Below, one piece after another: positions 7,594 to 15,663 of a DNA stretch of 26,462 nt. The translations under genes and the position numbers were made by a program. How positions within the stretch are numbered: position 1 is the stretch's first letter; each line of letters begins with the position of its first letter. Source of the stretch: SAT2750 sp964476375 (GTDB lineage: Bacteria; Planctomycetota; Planctomycetia; Pirellulales; Pirellulaceae); assembly GCA_964476375.1 (NCBI GenBank), contig CAYYZW010000110.1, positions 1 through 26,462 on the forward strand. Reading direction: 5' to 3'. A model generated the notes under the pieces. It saw only the letters and a list, made by a program, of their open reading frames with translations. It made no database searches and was not told where the DNA came from.

Positions 7594-7985
7594 ACCCAGA
7601 TCCTGGACTTTTCCAATCGTCCAACCGGCGGTAGGTCACTTCTTTACCGACCAGGGGATGGCCAGTAAAACACTGAACTTCAACAGGTGCCAAAATTCTT
7701 CACCCAGCTGTTTTTCAATGCGTAACGGCGAGTTTACTTGCAATGGTCAACCAAGGCAATGAATACCCCCCCCGTAAGGGGTGCTTCCAGTTTCTGTTTT
7801 ATTTCTATAACCTGTTTGTATTAAATACTTTATGGATAAATAACTACCCTGGTTCAGGCGGGTTTTCACGAGCCCGACCGCGGCCGCCGCAGGCTGTTTA
7901 CAGCAGCTGGCAGAGGGCGGAGAAGGCAGACCTGGAGAGCATGAAATAATCCTTAAAAAATAGCTGTTTCTCGCCCCTGTGTTAA

Positions 7986-8014
7986 TTGACCATTGTTCCT
8001 GGTTCGCATAAATT
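7986..8014 (+). promoter_or_regulatory. Candidate promoter of the ATP synthase operon
   Basis: TTGACC (7986-7991, 5 of 6 matches) and TAAATT (8009-8014, 4 of 6 matches) are 17 bases apart. Transcription would start near 8021, leaving a leader of about 138 bases before the first gene. This is the best promoter match in the gene-free region and it faces the atp genes. Confidence 0.5.
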
Positions 8015-8158
8015 GTCCGCTTTGAGTGGTTGAAAGACGCTCCATTCCTGGCGGATAACCAGATCACTGGAAAAGTCGTTTTACCGATGGATTGCTGTTT
8101 TAATCCTCATCCAGGTAAGGACTTAAACGGTTTTCCCAGTTTCTGGTGGAGTCATTAA

Positions 8159-8431
8159 GTGGAACCCGCTCAGGAAAATCCCGATAGCGAATCTCCTCCC
8201 CCCACCCCGATGGCGGAGGCGATGAAGTGGGTGGCAGTGATCACGTCCGTTGGCCTGGAGATGATCATTCCCATCCTGATTGGTTTCTGGATTGATAAGA
8301 CCTGGAGTACATCGTTTGCAATCTGGCTTGGCCTGGTGATTGGTCCAGCCCTTGGTTTTTGGCACCTGGTGGTCCTCACCAGGGCGCCACGGCCAGGTAG
8401 CGGCAACGGAAAGAAAACGGAAGACCGGTGA
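8159..8431 (+). CDS. atpZ: AtpZ-like (ATPase_gene1 family) small membrane protein
   Basis: The 90-residue protein has a polar N-terminus (Pro/Glu-rich, residues 1-20) and two membrane helices at about 23-43 and 53-74. The turn between them reads LIGFWIDKTW, close to the glycine-then-WLD pattern of AtpZ. AtpZ proteins are encoded at the head of many atp operons and act with AtpI in ion uptake or assembly of the c ring. The GTG start has GGAG 7 bases upstream. A later ATG at 8210 would still keep both helices. The stop overlaps the next start by four bases (GTGA), so translation is probably coupled. It is not a c subunit: there is no glycine-rich first helix. Confidence 0.75.
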   Translation: MEPAQENPDSESPPPTPMAEAMKWVAVITSVGLEMIIPILIGFWIDKTWSTSFAIWLGLVIGPALGFWHLVVLTRAPRPGSGNGKKTEDR

Positions 8432-8886
8432 ATACAGACCAGCACAAGGCGGACGAGGAAGACCCCGGTGAACCAGCCGCTCGCTGGTTAAAAGGGACAA
8501 GGGTTGCATGTGGTCAATTGACGGCAGTCATGTTGCTGGTGGTGACAGTCATGGGCTGGCTGGCCCATCGGAGTCATGGCAGCGAGGGACTGTGGGCTTC
8601 CGCCGTCGCCGGCGGGATCTGCTGTTTCGGAGCCGTCCTGGCTCTTTTGACGACAAGCAGGACACGTGGAGGAAAGAGGGCCATTACTGGAATTCTGCTC
8701 TCGATGGTCTGTCGAGAGGGATTCGTGTTGTGCGCCTTTCTTGTATTACGACAATGGAGTGATAAGATCGGACAATCCAAGCTGGTTCTGCACCTGCTCC
8801 CTTACTATGGGACGGCACTGGTGATGGGAACGGTTTTGATCATTCGCCTCATTCAACGAACGGAATCTGGAGCAGAGGTTTCCTAG
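8428..8886 (+). CDS. AtpI-like four-helix membrane protein
   Basis: The 152-residue protein starts with a charged segment of about 25 residues, then has four membrane helices at about 29-46, 56-75, 86-108 and 122-143. AtpI, the assembly factor that helps form the c ring, has this size and topology and sits at this place in atp operons, between atpZ and atpB. Sequence resemblance is limited, so the assignment rests mainly on position and topology. The GTG start overlaps the previous stop by four bases. Its stop is three bases before atpB. It is notable that c-ring assembly candidates are kept in an operon from which the c subunit gene itself is missing. Confidence 0.6.
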   Translation: MNTDQHKADEEDPGEPAARWLKGTRVACGQLTAVMLLVVTVMGWLAHRSHGSEGLWASAVAGGICCFGAVLALLTTSRTRGGKRAITGILLSMVCREGFVLCAFLVLRQWSDKIGQSKLVLHLLPYYGTALVMGTVLIIRLIQRTESGAEVS

Positions 8887-8889
8887 CAG

Positions 8890-10110
8890 ATGGCAAATCC
8901 AGTTTTACATATCAAGGACGGGTACTACTTCGAAGTCCCCAAGATGCTCTGGCGGTCGCGGCACGATTCCAAGAGTGACTTTCCGGACTGGTGGGTCCGC
9001 CTCGATGACGACTTCCAGCACAAGGAAGCCGGCAAGATCTATGACAGGCTGCTCAGCAAGGATAACGGAGTTGGCACTTTCCCTGCCAAGGACCAGATAA
9101 TTCATGATTACGAGCACTGGAAGCACAGCGGTGCCGATCATGCCAACGCCGGTAAGCCCTTCGACTCCTACCTGGCATCCGAGAAAGAAGGAATTCACGA
9201 CCTCCTGGATGCCGAGCAATGGAATGACCTGCAGCAGGAAGTTCGCGGGGAACTGGCAATCGAAACCTACAAGGATTCCGATGCCGCCTGGTCCCAGGAC
9301 AAGATCGACCAGTACAACCACCACCTGCACGGTAAGATCCTGATCCCCCAGCCCTTTGGCGAGATCAAGAACCTGCATGAAAAAGCAGACGGGTTCTGCA
9401 TCTCCAAGTTCATGGTCCTGGAGGTGGTGATTGCCCTCTGCATGGTTGGCACCTTCAGCTGGCTTGGCCGACGTGTCCGTAACGGGGACCGTCCAAGAGG
9501 GCGGCTGTGGAATTTCTTCGAGTCCTTCCTGGTCTTTCTCCGTGACGACATTGCCTATCCGGTGTTCGGCAAGAAAGACGGGAACAAGTTTCTCCCACTG
9601 CTCTGGACCATCTTCCTGTTTATCCTGGGCTGCAACCTGCTCGGCATGATCCCCTGGCTGGGGGCACCGACCGCGGCATTCGGAGTCACCGTGGCCCTGG
9701 CAATCGTCATCCTTGCCACCGGGATGATGGTCGGGTCATTGCGCCTCAAACCCTTCTTCATTGGCTACTGGATGAACCTCCTGCCTCACATGGACCTGCC
9801 CCTGATCATGGCCATTCCGATCAAGCCGATGTTGATGGCAATCGAACTGCTGGGCCTGTTCATCAAGCACGCGGTACTTGCCGTGCGACTTCTTGCGAAC
9901 ATGGTTGCCGGCCACCTGGTGCTGCTGGGAATCATGGGAATCGCCCTGGAGTTCGCCAACAGTGGCTTTGCCTGGTATGTAGCCGCTCCTGTTTCCATCG
10001 TGGCATCCACGCTGTTCAGCTGCCTGGAGTTATTCGTGGCCCTGCTCCAGGCTTATGTATTCACTTTCCTGGCAGCCCTGTTCCTCAACGCTGCCATTCA
10101 CCACCACTAG
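8890..10110 (+). CDS. atpB: ATP synthase Fo subunit a, with long N-terminal extension
   Basis: Subunit a forms the two half-channels for ions against the c ring. The C-terminal 230 residues hold the membrane helices (about 173-193, 235-255, 262-284, 310-350, 365-400). The essential Arg is Arg333 in VRLLAN, with Asn337 beside it and Gln387 in LLQAYVF. His342 stands where E. coli has Glu219, and Glu380 where E. coli has His245, the reciprocal pairing known from mitochondrial subunit a. The first 170 residues are soluble, rich in Asp, His and Lys, and lack a signal peptide. They make the protein 406 residues, against about 270 in E. coli. The ribosome-binding site is weak, so coupling to the gene three bases upstream is likely. 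Confidence 0.95.
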   Translation: MANPVLHIKDGYYFEVPKMLWRSRHDSKSDFPDWWVRLDDDFQHKEAGKIYDRLLSKDNGVGTFPAKDQIIHDYEHWKHSGADHANAGKPFDSYLASEKEGIHDLLDAEQWNDLQQEVRGELAIETYKDSDAAWSQDKIDQYNHHLHGKILIPQPFGEIKNLHEKADGFCISKFMVLEVVIALCMVGTFSWLGRRVRNGDRPRGRLWNFFESFLVFLRDDIAYPVFGKKDGNKFLPLLWTIFLFILGCNLLGMIPWLGAPTAAFGVTVALAIVILATGMMVGSLRLKPFFIGYWMNLLPHMDLPLIMAIPIKPMLMAIELLGLFIKHAVLAVRLLANMVAGHLVLLGIMGIALEFANSGFAWYVAAPVSIVASTLFSCLELFVALLQAYVFTFLAALFLNAAIHHH

Positions 10111-10119
10111 GTAAAGACC

Positions 10120-10857
10120 GTGATAAAAAGAACCCCCCTCCGACTTGCCCTGGCACTTCCCCTGGCCGCCTGGATCCTGATCGCTGCCACCCCCGTCACG
10201 GGCGCCGATGACGCGGACAGTGTGGCGCCCGACGCGACTGCCGACCCCCACCAGGATGAGGCCGGCCACGGTGACGAGACCGGCCACGGGGACGAGGCGG
10301 GCCACGGTGGAGCGGACGATCATGCATTTGACAACAGCCACAAGAATGCAGGCCCCTCGATGATGCATCCACAGGAATTCAAGTCGGACCTGGCACTTTT
10401 CACACTTGCCGTCTTTGTCCTGCTTCTGTTGATCCTGCTGAAATTCGCGTGGGGCCCGATTACCCAGGGCCTGGAGAAGCGTGAGCAGGGAATTGCCGAC
10501 AAGATCGACCAGGCCCGACTGGATGCAGAACAGGCCGCCGACACACTCGAGCAGTACAAGCAGCAACTGCAGGACGCGGTACGGGAGGCCCAGCAGATTG
10601 TCGCCCAGGCCCGCCAGGACGCCGAGACCGCCGGAGACCAGATCGTCGCCGAGGCCAAGGAGGCGGCCCAGCGGGAACGCGACCGGGCACTGGAAGCAAT
10701 CGATGTGGCAACACGGTCCGCCCTGGACGAGGTTGCCCAGCGAGGGACCGAGATCGCGGTCGACCTGGCCGGCAAGATCATCTCCAAGGAACTTGACGCA
10801 GCCGACCATGCCTCCCTGATCCGGGATTCGATTGACCAGTTTGCCAGTAACAACTAA
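10120..10857 (+). CDS. atpF: ATP synthase Fo subunit b, with signal peptide and His-rich N-terminus
   Basis: Subunit b is the peripheral stalk linking Fo to F1. The 245-residue protein differs from the usual 155-170 residues. Residues 1-29 look like a signal peptide (basic start, hydrophobic core, TGA cleavage region). Residues 30-88 are acidic and His-rich, including three copies of a DE(A/T)GHG unit at 46-63. The true membrane helix is at about 91-109. A long charged Ala/Gln/Glu coiled coil follows to the end, as expected for b. Cleavage would leave the His-rich part outside the inner membrane, consistent with the N-out topology of b. The GTG start is 9 bases after the atpB stop, with AGGTAAAG upstream. 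No atpE lies between them. Confidence 0.93.
   Translation: MIKRTPLRLALALPLAAWILIAATPVTGADDADSVAPDATADPHQDEAGHGDETGHGDEAGHGGADDHAFDNSHKNAGPSMMHPQEFKSDLALFTLAVFVLLLLILLKFAWGPITQGLEKREQGIADKIDQARLDAEQAADTLEQYKQQLQDAVREAQQIVAQARQDAETAGDQIVAEAKEAAQRERDRALEAIDVATRSALDEVAQRGTEIAVDLAGKIISKELDAADHASLIRDSIDQFASNN
10255..10308 (+). repeat. Three tandem 18-base repeats inside atpF
   Basis: Three in-frame 18-base units (10255-10272, 10273-10290, 10291-10308), differing at a few positions, encode DEAGHG, DETGHG and DEAGHG. Such units can change copy number by slippage without disturbing the frame. Confidence 0.85.
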
Positions 10858-10880
10858 CACCCTTTCCAAGTAAATCCACC

Positions 10881-11513
10881 ATGGCCGAAACCGCCCAGCA
10901 GGGAGCAGCTTACGACAGCGACCGCCAGCAACTGGGGGATGTCTACGCCCGCGCCCTGCTGGCCGCCGCCAGTTCCAGCGACAGCGTGGAGGCGGTGATG
11001 CAGCAGACCGAGTCACTCTGCCAGGACCTGCTTGCCAGCCAGCCCAAGATACAGCAATTACTGGAAAGCCCCCGCATCAGCCATGCGGACAAGGAACGCA
11101 TGCTGGACAAGGCCTTTACCGGCCGGATGGATGGCACCCTGCTTAACTTCCTCAAGGTTCTTTCGCGACATGGCCGCATGGACTGCCTGTCGGTGATCGG
11201 GCGGTCGCTTCGAGACCAGTACAACACGATGCAGGGCCGGCTTGAAGTCCATGTCACAAGCGCCACTCCCCTGGACGACGAAACACGCGCGTCGATCGCA
11301 CACCAGCTCTCCTCCTCGCTCGACAGCCAGGTGGAACTGGCCGTCACGGTCGATCCGGAACTGATCGGCGGGACGATCGTCAGGATCGGGGACACGGTGT
11401 ACGATGGAAGCGTCGCCACCCGGCTTGCCAGGATCAAGCAGGACGCGATTACCCGCACAACGACAGAGTTCCAGCAGTCTGCAGATCGATTTGCATCAGG
11501 AGACACCGACTAA
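10881..11513 (+). CDS. atpH: ATP synthase F1 subunit delta
   Basis: Delta joins the top of the F1 head to the b stalk. The 210-residue protein has the helical N-terminal domain (YARALLAAA, then DLLASQPKIQQLLESPRIS) and the C-terminal region containing ELIGGTIVRIGDTVYDGSV, the conserved delta signature. It is about 30 residues longer than the E. coli protein, from a short polar N-terminus and a C-terminal tail. It starts 23 bases after atpF. No clear Shine-Dalgarno is visible, so translation may depend on the gene before it. Position between atpF and atpA is canonical. Confidence 0.95.
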   Translation: MAETAQQGAAYDSDRQQLGDVYARALLAAASSSDSVEAVMQQTESLCQDLLASQPKIQQLLESPRISHADKERMLDKAFTGRMDGTLLNFLKVLSRHGRMDCLSVIGRSLRDQYNTMQGRLEVHVTSATPLDDETRASIAHQLSSSLDSQVELAVTVDPELIGGTIVRIGDTVYDGSVATRLARIKQDAITRTTTEFQQSADRFASGDTD

Positions 11514-11598
11514 CCGATCTCCCGATCACCCCAGAAGCACACGACAACATTTTTCACGACAACCGACCCTTTGCTGAACGATACGAGGAACAAGTTCG

Positions 11599-13209
11599 AT
11601 GAAATTTAACGCCGACGAGATCGCATCGGTCCTCCAGCAGGAGATTGAGCAATACGAGAGCCAGCTGGACGTCCGTGAAGTGGGAACGGTCCTGGAAGTG
11701 GGTGATGGTATTGCCCGTGTCTATGGACTTTCTGGCGTGATGGCCAGCGAGATGGTGGAGTTCCCAAGTGGCGTCAAGGGCCTCGCATTCAACCTGGAAG
11801 AAAACAGCGTCGGCGTGATCATCCTCGGCGACTACCTGGAAATCCAGGAAGGGGACGAGGTCAAGGCCCTCGGTCGCCTGCTGTCGGTCCCGGTGGGTGA
11901 GGCGGTGATCGGCCGTGTACTGGACCCACTTGGCAACCCGATTGATGGAAAGGGACCGCTCAACACGGACCTCAGGAGGAATGTCGAGGAGATGGCCCCC
12001 GGTGTGGCAGCCCGCCAGCCGGTGACCGAGCCACTCCAGACCGGCATCAAGGCAGTCGACTCGATGACACCGATCGGGCGCGGCCAGCGAGAGCTGATCA
12101 TCGGGGATCGAAAGACAGGCAAGACCGCCATTGCCATCGATGCGATCCTCAACCAGAAAGACTCCGGGGTCAAGTGCTTCTATGTCGCGGTCGGCCAGAA
12201 GGACTCCTCCGTGGCCGGCGTGATCCAGATCCTTGAGGATTACGGTGCCATGGAGTACACGACAGTCATTATTTCCGGGGCCAGCACCCCTGCCCCTCTG
12301 CAGTACGTGGCACCTTATGCTGGTACCTCGATGGCCGAGTACTTCATGGAGAATGGGGAACATGCCCTGATTGTCTACGATGATCTCTCCAAGCAGGCAG
12401 CGGCCTACCGCGAGCTATCGCTGCTGATGCGTCGTCCTCCCGGCCGCGAGGCCTACCCGGGCGATGTCTTCTATTGTCACAGCCGGCTGCTGGAACGGTC
12501 CGCCAAGATGAGTGATGAACTGGGTGGTGGTTCCATCACGTCGCTGCCGATTATCGAGACGCTCGAAGGGGAGGTCTCGGCATATATTCCCACCAACGTG
12601 ATCTCGATTACCGACGGCCAGATCTATCTCCAGCCCGACCTTTTCTTCGCCGGTATCCGGCCCGCCATGAACGCCGGTATCTCGGTCTCGCGGGTTGGTG
12701 GTGCGGCACAGATCAAGTCGATGAAAAGCGTGGCAGGTGGCCTGCGTCTGGACCTCGCCTCCTTCCGTGAGCTGGAGGCTTTTGCGCAGCTGGGGACGGA
12801 TCTCGACGCCGACACCCAGGCTCGGCTGGATCGTGGTTACCGGATGGTGGAACTGCTCAAGCAGCCCCAGTACCAGCCGATGCCGGTCTCGGAGCAGGTC
12901 TTGATGATCTATGCCGGTACCCGCGGATACCTGGACGATGTGCCGATCAATGACGTCCAGGCGTGGGAAGGGAGGTTCCTGCAGTTTATACGGGACCGCA
13001 AGGCGGAGATCCTCTCGACGATTCTCGAATCGGGTGCCATGGACGAGGAACTGGAGGCGGAGGTCGTTTCGGCGATCGAGCAGTTCAAGTCGATCGACAG
13101 CCCCGCGACCGATCCGGTGGCCGCCGACGAAAGTGAAAACGAGGACGAGGGTGCAACTGACCAGCAGGAGGAGGCCGCCGAAGCGGCTGCCGCCGCCGAG
13201 GATGCCTAG
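11599..13209 (+). CDS. atpA: ATP synthase F1 subunit alpha
   Basis: Alpha is the non-catalytic nucleotide-binding subunit of F1. The P-loop is GDRKTGKT at residues 169-176, with Lys in place of the usual Gln. ISVSRVGGAAQ contains the arginine that reaches the catalytic site on beta. The order of domains, beta barrel then nucleotide-binding domain then helical bundle, is normal. The protein is 536 residues, longer than the E. coli 513 because of an acidic and Ala-rich tail of about 35 residues after the last helix. GAGGAA precedes the ATG. The 85-base gap before it contains CACGACAAC twice (11540-11548, 11555-11563), a direct repeat of unknown meaning. It is part of the atp operon. Confidence 0.98.
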   Translation: MKFNADEIASVLQQEIEQYESQLDVREVGTVLEVGDGIARVYGLSGVMASEMVEFPSGVKGLAFNLEENSVGVIILGDYLEIQEGDEVKALGRLLSVPVGEAVIGRVLDPLGNPIDGKGPLNTDLRRNVEEMAPGVAARQPVTEPLQTGIKAVDSMTPIGRGQRELIIGDRKTGKTAIAIDAILNQKDSGVKCFYVAVGQKDSSVAGVIQILEDYGAMEYTTVIISGASTPAPLQYVAPYAGTSMAEYFMENGEHALIVYDDLSKQAAAYRELSLLMRRPPGREAYPGDVFYCHSRLLERSAKMSDELGGGSITSLPIIETLEGEVSAYIPTNVISITDGQIYLQPDLFFAGIRPAMNAGISVSRVGGAAQIKSMKSVAGGLRLDLASFRELEAFAQLGTDLDADTQARLDRGYRMVELLKQPQYQPMPVSEQVLMIYAGTRGYLDDVPINDVQAWEGRFLQFIRDRKAEILSTILESGAMDEELEAEVVSAIEQFKSIDSPATDPVAADESENEDEGATDQQEEAAEAAAAAEDA

Positions 13210-13258
13210 CAGCCCCCGGTAGTACGGATCCCATAGCAGGACCAGGAACGCAAACACC

Positions 13259-14143
13259 ATGGCAAATGCCAGAGCACTTGACAAACGACGCAAGTCGGTT
13301 CGTAACATCCGCAAGATCACGCGGACCATGGAACTGATTGCCACCGCCCGCTTCAAGAAAGCGATGGACCGGGCTGTGGCTGCCACCGCCTACACGCGGC
13401 GGATCACCCAGCTGGTCTCCGACCTGGCCGGGGGTGGCATGGAACTCAAGCACCCGCTGCTGGAGTCCCGGGAGACGGTCAACAACGCCACGCTGCTGGT
13501 CCTGACCGCGAACCGTGGTCTCTGTGGTGGATACAACGGCGGCGTACTTCGAAAAGCGATAGCACACCATGCGGAACTTCAGAAAGAGTCCTCGGTCCGC
13601 CTGGAGATCTCCGGCAACCGTGGTATTGCGGCGGTGAAATATCGCAACATGTCCGCCGATGCGACCTTTACCCAGTTCGACGATGAACCAAAATTCGAGG
13701 AAGTCGAGCCGATTGCGAATAGCTACCTGGAACTCTTTAGCCGCGGCGAGCTGGACCGGCTGGACGTGGCATATACCCGCTTCGTCTCCAGTTCCAAGCA
13801 GGTAGCAGTCGTGGAAACACTGCTTCCGCTCGGTTCCCTCGGGGACGAGGAGGCCGGTGATGACGAGGAGAGATCCGCCTCGTCAATTTACGATTTCGTC
13901 CCCTCGGCCGAGAGCATCCTCAAGGACGAGATCCCGGCAAGCTTCCGCGTCAAACTCTTCAAGTGTTTCCTGGATGCGGCGGTCAGTGAGCAGATTGCTC
14001 GCATGGTGGCCATGAAGAGTGCCACCGAGAACGCCTCGGAGATGATCAAGCAGCTCTCGATGTCCTACAACCGGGCTCGCCAGTCACAAATCACAAACGA
14101 GATCATGGAAATCATCGGGGGAGTGGAAGCACTCAACGGATAA
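13259..14143 (+). CDS. atpG: ATP synthase F1 subunit gamma
   Basis: Gamma is the central rotating shaft. The 294-residue protein has the conserved N-terminal helix (KSVRNIRKITRTMELIA) and the C-terminal helix (MVAMKSATENASEMI then ITNEIMEIIGG) that form the coiled coil in the alpha/beta ring. The middle Rossmann-like domain is present, including LVLTANRGLCGGYN. An acidic stretch at about residues 199-207 (GDEEAGDDEE) is an insertion in a surface loop. It lies between atpA and atpD, 49 bases after atpA, with AGGA in the gap. No unusual loss of conserved residues was noticed. Confidence 0.97.
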   Translation: MANARALDKRRKSVRNIRKITRTMELIATARFKKAMDRAVAATAYTRRITQLVSDLAGGGMELKHPLLESRETVNNATLLVLTANRGLCGGYNGGVLRKAIAHHAELQKESSVRLEISGNRGIAAVKYRNMSADATFTQFDDEPKFEEVEPIANSYLELFSRGELDRLDVAYTRFVSSSKQVAVVETLLPLGSLGDEEAGDDEERSASSIYDFVPSAESILKDEIPASFRVKLFKCFLDAAVSEQIARMVAMKSATENASEMIKQLSMSYNRARQSQITNEIMEIIGGVEALNG

Positions 14144-14202
14144 CCCCGGTTCACGGAAACCGCACGACGATAACCCTTTTTTAATTAAAGAGAATAGACC
14201 TC

Positions 14203-15660
14203 ATGGCAACAACGAGCGATTCGGCAGCGGCCAATGTTGGACACGTCACCCAGGTCATCGGTTCGACCTTTGACGCGGAGTTTGACGAGAAGAACCTGCC
14301 GGCGATTTATAACGCGGTCAAGATCCAGAGCAACGAGAAGGGTGTGGAGCTCAACCTGACCGGTGAAATCCAGCAACATCTCGGCGGTGGCAAGGTTCGC
14401 TGCGTGGCCCTGGGCAGTACGGACGGACTGATTCGCGGACAGGACTGTGTAGATACCGGCAAGCCGGTATCGGTCCCGGTAGGGGATGGTACCCTGGGCC
14501 GGGTCTTTAACCTGCTGGGAGAACCGGTGGACGGCCGTGGCCCTGTGGATACGACCGAGACCCGGGCGATCCACCAGGACGCACCGGCGGTGATTGAACT
14601 CTCAACCAGTACCGACCTGTTCGAGACCGGCATCAAGGTGATTGACCTGCTGACCCCCTTCGTGCGGGGCGGCAAGGCGGGTCTGTTCGGTGGTGCCGGA
14701 CTGGGCAAGACAGTCATCCTGACCGAATTGATCGCCCGTATCGCCCGCGCCCATGGTGGCTACTCGGTATTCGCCGGGGTGGGGGAAAGGACTCGCGAGG
14801 GGACCGACCTCTGGCTGGAAATGCAGGAAACCAAGATCGGCGATACCGGCCGGAGCGTGATTGAACAGACATGCATGGTCTTTGGACAGATGAACGAGCC
14901 CCCCGGGGCAAGGCTGCGAGTTGCCCTCTCGGCACTCACGATGGCCGAGCACTTCCGCGATTCCACCGGTGCCGACACGCTCCTGTTTGTCGACAATATC
15001 TTCCGCTTCTCGCAGGCGGGCAGTGAGGTCTCCGCGCTGCTGGGACGGATGCCCTCGGCGGTCGGTTACCAGCCGACGCTGGCAACCGAGATGGGAGCCC
15101 TGCAGGAACGCATCGCCTCGACCAACAGCGGGGCGATCACATCGGTGCAGGCGGTCTACGTGCCGGCAGACGATCCTACCGATCCAGCCCCGGCGACCGC
15201 CTTCGGACAGCTCGATGCGTTCCTCTACCTGGAACGTTCGATCACGGAAAAAGGGATCTATCCCGCGGTCGACCCGCTCGCCTCGTCCAGCCGGATCCTT
15301 GACCCCCAGTACGTGGGAGATCGTCACTACGCGATTGCCCGCCGGGTGCAGACCACACTGCAGCGATACCGGGAACTCCAGGACATCATCGCCATCCTGG
15401 GCGTGGATGAACTGAGCGAGGAGGACAAGCTGATTGTTCACCGCGCCCGGCGTATCGAGCGTTTTCTCTCGCAGCCTTTCCTGGTCGCCGAGGTTTTCAC
15501 CAACAAGCCTGGTGAAATCACGCCGCTGGAAGATACCATTCGCAGCTTTGAAGAACTCTGTGACGGCAAGTGGGATCACCTGCCGGAACAGGCTTTCATG
15601 TATGTCGGTGCCATCGAGCAGGCGGAAGAACAGGCCAAGTCTATGGCGAAGGATGCTTAA
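14203..15660 (+). CDS. atpD: ATP synthase F1 subunit beta
   Basis: Beta is the catalytic subunit that makes ATP. The 485-residue protein has the P-loop GGAGLGKT at 163-170, the GER motif with catalytic Glu195 in GVGERTREG, and LLFVDNIFRF as Walker B. The DELSEED segment in the C-terminal domain is intact and would contact the rotating shaft. Some 20 extra residues precede the first strand. The upstream gap of 59 bases has an unusually AT-rich patch (TTTTTTAATTAAAGAGAA) just before the gene, which may keep the start region unfolded and aid translation. atpC begins three bases after its stop. Confidence 0.98.
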   Translation: MATTSDSAAANVGHVTQVIGSTFDAEFDEKNLPAIYNAVKIQSNEKGVELNLTGEIQQHLGGGKVRCVALGSTDGLIRGQDCVDTGKPVSVPVGDGTLGRVFNLLGEPVDGRGPVDTTETRAIHQDAPAVIELSTSTDLFETGIKVIDLLTPFVRGGKAGLFGGAGLGKTVILTELIARIARAHGGYSVFAGVGERTREGTDLWLEMQETKIGDTGRSVIEQTCMVFGQMNEPPGARLRVALSALTMAEHFRDSTGADTLLFVDNIFRFSQAGSEVSALLGRMPSAVGYQPTLATEMGALQERIASTNSGAITSVQAVYVPADDPTDPAPATAFGQLDAFLYLERSITEKGIYPAVDPLASSSRILDPQYVGDRHYAIARRVQTTLQRYRELQDIIAILGVDELSEEDKLIVHRARRIERFLSQPFLVAEVFTNKPGEITPLEDTIRSFEELCDGKWDHLPEQAFMYVGAIEQAEEQAKSMAKDA

Positions 15661-15663
15661 CCC

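Larger units (their letters stand above)
7426..8158. other. Gene-free region between divergent DUF4912 and atp genes
   Basis: These 733 bases contain no convincing coding sequence. The short open frames have no ribosome-binding site or family resemblance. From left to right it holds two adjacent 20-base hairpins (7549-7568, 7574-7593), a C-run with a short ACCCC/GGGGT stem near 7770, an AT-rich patch at about 7790-7855 including the dyad GTATTAAATAC (7818-7828), a GC-rich block near 7870-7930, and the candidate atp promoter (7986-8014). The length and structure suggest long regulated leaders or an unrecognised small RNA, but nothing here matches a known RNA family by eye. Confidence 0.5.

Noticed and set aside
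7460..7693. Possible 77-residue minus-strand gene in the gene-free region
   Set aside because: It spans the two hairpins, has no Shine-Dalgarno, and resembles nothing known.
7790..7860. AT-rich patch with a near-match to a DnaA box (TTATCCATA on the minus strand)
   Set aside because: Only one box, one mismatch, and no dnaA, dnaN or box cluster nearby, so an origin cannot be supported.
7743..7949. Possible 68-residue plus-strand gene in the gene-free region
   Set aside because: No ribosome-binding site, no family resemblance, and its composition shifts abruptly between AT-rich and GC-rich DNA.
7741..7995. A 10-base inverted repeat, CAATGGTCAA (7741-7750) and TTGACCATTG (7986-7995)
   Set aside because: The arms are 235 bases apart, do not extend further, and one copy is simply the -35 region of the atp promoter. 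It is likely chance.
8159..8431. Considered whether the two-helix protein is the missing c subunit
   Set aside because: It lacks the glycine-rich first helix and a carboxylate in the middle of helix 2. Its loop and N-terminus match AtpZ.
12415..13386. A minus-strand open frame opposite atpA and atpG
   Set aside because: It crosses two conserved genes and the gap between them and has no recognisable domain.
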